DNA from: an uncultured Methylocystaceae bacterium | GTDB taxonomy: Bacteria > Pseudomonadota > Alphaproteobacteria > Rhizobiales > Beijerinckiaceae | Direction of reading: 5' to 3' | NCBI GenBank assembly: GCA_937870755.1 | Contig: CALMZV010000183.1 | Span: 1-57,661 of the forward strand | DNA: 57,661 nucleotides | Shown: positions 55,626 to 57,661 of the stretch, one piece after another | Layout of the letters: each line of letters opens with the position of its first letter | Numbering within the stretch: position 1 is the stretch's first letter | Notes under the pieces: generated by a model | Told to the model about the DNA's origin: nothing | Seen by the model: only the letters and a program-made list of their open reading frames with translations | Database searches by the model: none | Program-made: the position numbers and the translations under genes

Positions 55626-56162
55626 ATGATCCCAAGACTCTTCCTGCTCGCCGCAGCCCTCGCGCTGACCGCCGGCCCGGCCCGCGCCGAACTGAGGCCC
55701 GGCGCCGCCGCGCCCGATTTCACCATCGAGGCCGCGCTGGCCGGCAGGAATTTCACCTTCGCGCTGGCGGAGGCTCTGAAGAAGGGCCCGGTCGTTCTGT
55801 ATTTCTATCCGAAGTCCTTCACCAAGGTCTGCACGGAGGAGGCGCACGAATTCGCCGAGGCGACCGACGAATTCGCGAGCATGAACGCGACCGTCATCGG
55901 CGTCTCCGCCGACACGCTCGCAACCCAGCGCGAGTTCTCCTCGCTCGAATGCCGAGACAAGTTCGCGGTCGGCGCCGATCCGGATTTCAAGGTCATCAGG
56001 GCCTACGACGCCGCCGCCGGCCAGACCGCTTACGCGCGCCGCATTTCCTACGTCATCTCGCCGCAGGGCCGGATTCTGTCCGCGCTCGCCGATCCCGGCG
56101 CCACGCGCCACATCCAGAACGCGCTCGCGACCGTCAGGGACTGGCGCGCGAAACAGCAATGA
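55626..56162 (+). CDS. Exported peroxiredoxin (AhpC/TSA family)
   Basis: The 178-residue protein has a signal peptide (1-21) and a thioredoxin-like peroxiredoxin fold: APDFTIEAAL, then VVLYFYPKSFTKVCTEEAHEF with the peroxidatic Cys69, and a second Cys at 109 (SSLECRDKF), 40 residues away, that may act as the resolving Cys. It resembles BCP-type enzymes and probably removes peroxides in the periplasm. Its TGA overlaps the ATG of aspA (ATGA), an unexpected coupling of an exported antioxidant with a cytosolic enzyme. Confidence 0.88.
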   Translation: MIPRLFLLAAALALTAGPARAELRPGAAAPDFTIEAALAGRNFTFALAEALKKGPVVLYFYPKSFTKVCTEEAHEFAEATDEFASMNATVIGVSADTLATQREFSSLECRDKFAVGADPDFKVIRAYDAAAGQTAYARRISYVISPQGRILSALADPGATRHIQNALATVRDWRAKQQ

Positions 56163-57559
56163 CGACGCGCCGCGAACACGATCTGCTCGGCGACAAGGAT
56201 GTGCCGGCCGACGCCTATTGGGGCGTGCACACCGCGCGCGCGATCGAGAATTTTCCGATCACCGGCGTGCCCATCGGCCAGTATCCCGATCTGATCGTGG
56301 CGCTGGCGCTGGTCAAACAGGCCGCGGCTCTCGCCAACCGCGACCTCGGCGCGCTCGACGCGCCGCGCGCCGCCGCCATCGTCGCCGCGTGCCAGGACAT
56401 TCGCGCGGGCGCGCTGCGCGACCAGTTCGTGGTCGACGTCATTCAGGGCGGCGCCGGCACCTCCACCAACATGAACGCCAACGAGGTCATCGCCAATCGC
56501 GCGCTCGAACATATGGGCCGCCCCAAGGGCGATTACGCGACGCTGCACCCCAACGAACACGTCAATCTCTGCCAGAGCACCAACGACGTCTATCCGACCG
56601 CCATCAAGCTCGCGCTCATCGCCGGCATCGCGCGCCTGTGCGCGGCGATGGAGACGCTGCGCGGCGCCTTCGCCGACAAGGCGGTGGAATTCGATCCGCT
56701 GGTGAAGATCGGCCGCACCCAGTTGCAGGACGCCGTGCCGATGACGTTGGGCCAGGAATTCCGCGCCTATGCGGTCACGCTCGGCGAGGACATCGAACGG
56801 CTGCGCGAGGCGTCGACGCTGCTGCACGAGATCAGCCTCGGCGCGACCGCCATCGGCACCGGCATCAACGCGGTCGTGGGCTATACCGAGGCGGTGCGGG
56901 TGCATCTGTCGGACCTGACCGGCCTGTCGCTCGAAACCGCGCCGGACCTCGTGGAGGCGACGCAGGACGCCGGCGCCTTCGTGCAACTGTCGGGCGTGCT
57001 GAAACGCGTGGCGGTCAAACTGTCGAAAACCTGCAACGATCTGCGGCTGCTGTCGTCCGGCCCGCGCGGCGGGTTCGGCGAGATCGAACTGCCGCCGGTG
57101 CAGGCCGGCTCCTCCATCATGCCCGGCAAGGTCAATCCGGTCATTCCCGAAGTCGTCAATCAGGTCGCCTTCGCCGTCATCGGGCAGGACGTGACGGTGA
57201 GTTTCGCGGCCGAGGCCGGCCAGCTCGAACTGAACGCCTTCGAGCCGATCATTGCGCATTCGCTGTTTCGCAGTCTCACGCAGATGCGCCAGGCCTGCCT
57301 CGTGCTCGCCGAACGGTGCGTGCGCGGCATCAGGGCCCATCCCCATCGCCTCGCCGAGATCGTGGAGCGCTCGCTCGCGCTCGTCACCGCGCTCAATCCG
57401 AAGATCGGCTATGCGGCGGCGACCGAAGTCGCGCTGGCGGCCCATCGCGAAGGCAAAACCGTGCGCGACGTGGTGATCGAGAAGGGCCTCATGACGTCGG
57501 ATCAACTCGACGCCATCCTCGACCCGGACGCGCTCGCGCGCGGCCGCAAGAAGATGTGA
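56159..57559 (+). CDS. aspA: Aspartate ammonia-lyase
   Basis: AspA deaminates L-aspartate to fumarate and ammonia. The 466-residue protein shows the aspartase/fumarase features: REHDLLGDKDVPADAYWGVHTARAIENFPI, GGAGTSTNMNANEVIANRALE, HPNEHVNLCQSTNDVYPTA, GRTQLQDAVPMTLGQEF and the active-site loop GSSIMPGKVNP (about 318-328). The opening residues and GVHTARAIENF favour aspartase over fumarase. It overlaps the peroxiredoxin stop by 4 bp. Confidence 0.92.
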   Translation: MTTRREHDLLGDKDVPADAYWGVHTARAIENFPITGVPIGQYPDLIVALALVKQAAALANRDLGALDAPRAAAIVAACQDIRAGALRDQFVVDVIQGGAGTSTNMNANEVIANRALEHMGRPKGDYATLHPNEHVNLCQSTNDVYPTAIKLALIAGIARLCAAMETLRGAFADKAVEFDPLVKIGRTQLQDAVPMTLGQEFRAYAVTLGEDIERLREASTLLHEISLGATAIGTGINAVVGYTEAVRVHLSDLTGLSLETAPDLVEATQDAGAFVQLSGVLKRVAVKLSKTCNDLRLLSSGPRGGFGEIELPPVQAGSSIMPGKVNPVIPEVVNQVAFAVIGQDVTVSFAAEAGQLELNAFEPIIAHSLFRSLTQMRQACLVLAERCVRGIRAHPHRLAEIVERSLALVTALNPKIGYAAATEVALAAHREGKTVRDVVIEKGLMTSDQLDAILDPDALARGRKKM

Positions 57560-57619
57560 GCGGCGCCCTGGCGTCGCTCGTGGCGCAGGTCGCTCGGAAC
57601 GACTGTCCGGGGGCCGGAG

Positions 57620-57661
57620 CTACATCATTCCGAGAGCGCGCGGCAGCCACAGCGACAGGTC
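57620..57661 (-). CDS. C-terminal end of a probable TRAP transporter large permease (partial)
   Basis: The last 14 codons of a minus-strand gene enter the window. They read DLSLWLPRALGMM and a TAG stop. The pattern of a hydrophobic strand followed by LWLPR near the C-terminus fits the DctM/large permease subunit of TRAP transporters, but the piece is too short for a firm call. DctM with aspA would suit dicarboxylate use. Confidence 0.35.
   Translation of the reverse strand, partial: DLSLWLPRALGMM

Overview
The window is high-GC DNA of an alphaproteobacterium, most likely of the order Hyphomicrobiales (Rhizobiales). Family-level placement (for example near Beijerinckiaceae or Methylocystaceae) is only a guess. 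The evidence is the set of alphaproteobacterial marker genes: hom-glpX next to recJ, an HdaA-type DnaA regulator beside ppk-ppx, DUF2155, the complex I accessory subunit NDUFA12, a B12-dependent NrdJ, and RIME-like intergenic palindromes. Most of the window is chromosomal core sequence with short accessory insertions.

Layout. 1-275: tandem 64-bp hairpin repeats abutting the 3' end of tRNA-Glu(TTC). 344-4653: recJ, divergent from hom and glpX. 4749-8724: a glutathione transferase, then a two-gene cell-envelope module made of a TPR/double beta-barrel outer-membrane protein and a secreted FecR-domain protein. 8770-14284: an AlaC/DapL-like aminotransferase, a class I PHA synthase with a long Ala/Lys/Pro tail, small secreted proteins and an FAH-family enzyme. 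14289-21750 (minus): nitronate monooxygenase, ppx, ppk, hdaA, an AI-2E/PerM transporter and a CDP-alcohol phosphatidyltransferase. 21901-23624: purM-purN. 23593-27309: a histidine-free YkuD-like Tat lipoprotein, a molybdopterin oxidoreductase and a secreted protein. 27392-31690 (minus): valS and eno. 31807-33058: a lower-GC type II restriction-modification pair, BglII-like nuclease plus MT-A70 methylase.

33335-34798: a stress trio (CsbD, an EF-hand protein, a YflT-like protein) behind a possible EcfG promoter. 34902-39785: a tightly packed run of crotonase-fold protein, SH3-like protein, CoA-binding protein, MFS transporter and RNase D, with a convergent hypothetical gene. 39976-45189: an orphan LivJ-type binding protein, a phosphotransferase, rplM-rpsI, a PaaI-type thioesterase, queF and DUF2155. 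45295-47845: a translationally coupled SsuABC/TauABC-like import operon that separates DUF2155 from NDUFA12. 48430-52609: nrdJ with two NrdR-like boxes 31 bp apart. 52752-57661: small membrane proteins, a deletion-fused pair of methyltransferase remnants, a VOC protein, DUF4112, a peroxiredoxin coupled to aspA, and the end of a probable TRAP permease.

The most interesting observations are these. Tandem duplications copy the 3' end of a gene, including its stop codon or mature RNA end, at three loci (tRNA-Glu, valS, paaI-like). The TPR-barrel-Omp fusion lies beside a FecR-domain protein that could be its cargo. The PHA synthase has a histone-like tail. The YkuD protein contains no histidine at all. 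A terminator-like hairpin sits at the very start of the predicted rplM-rpsI mRNA. Two methyltransferase genes have been joined by a deletion. No CRISPR array, prophage or insertion sequence was seen.
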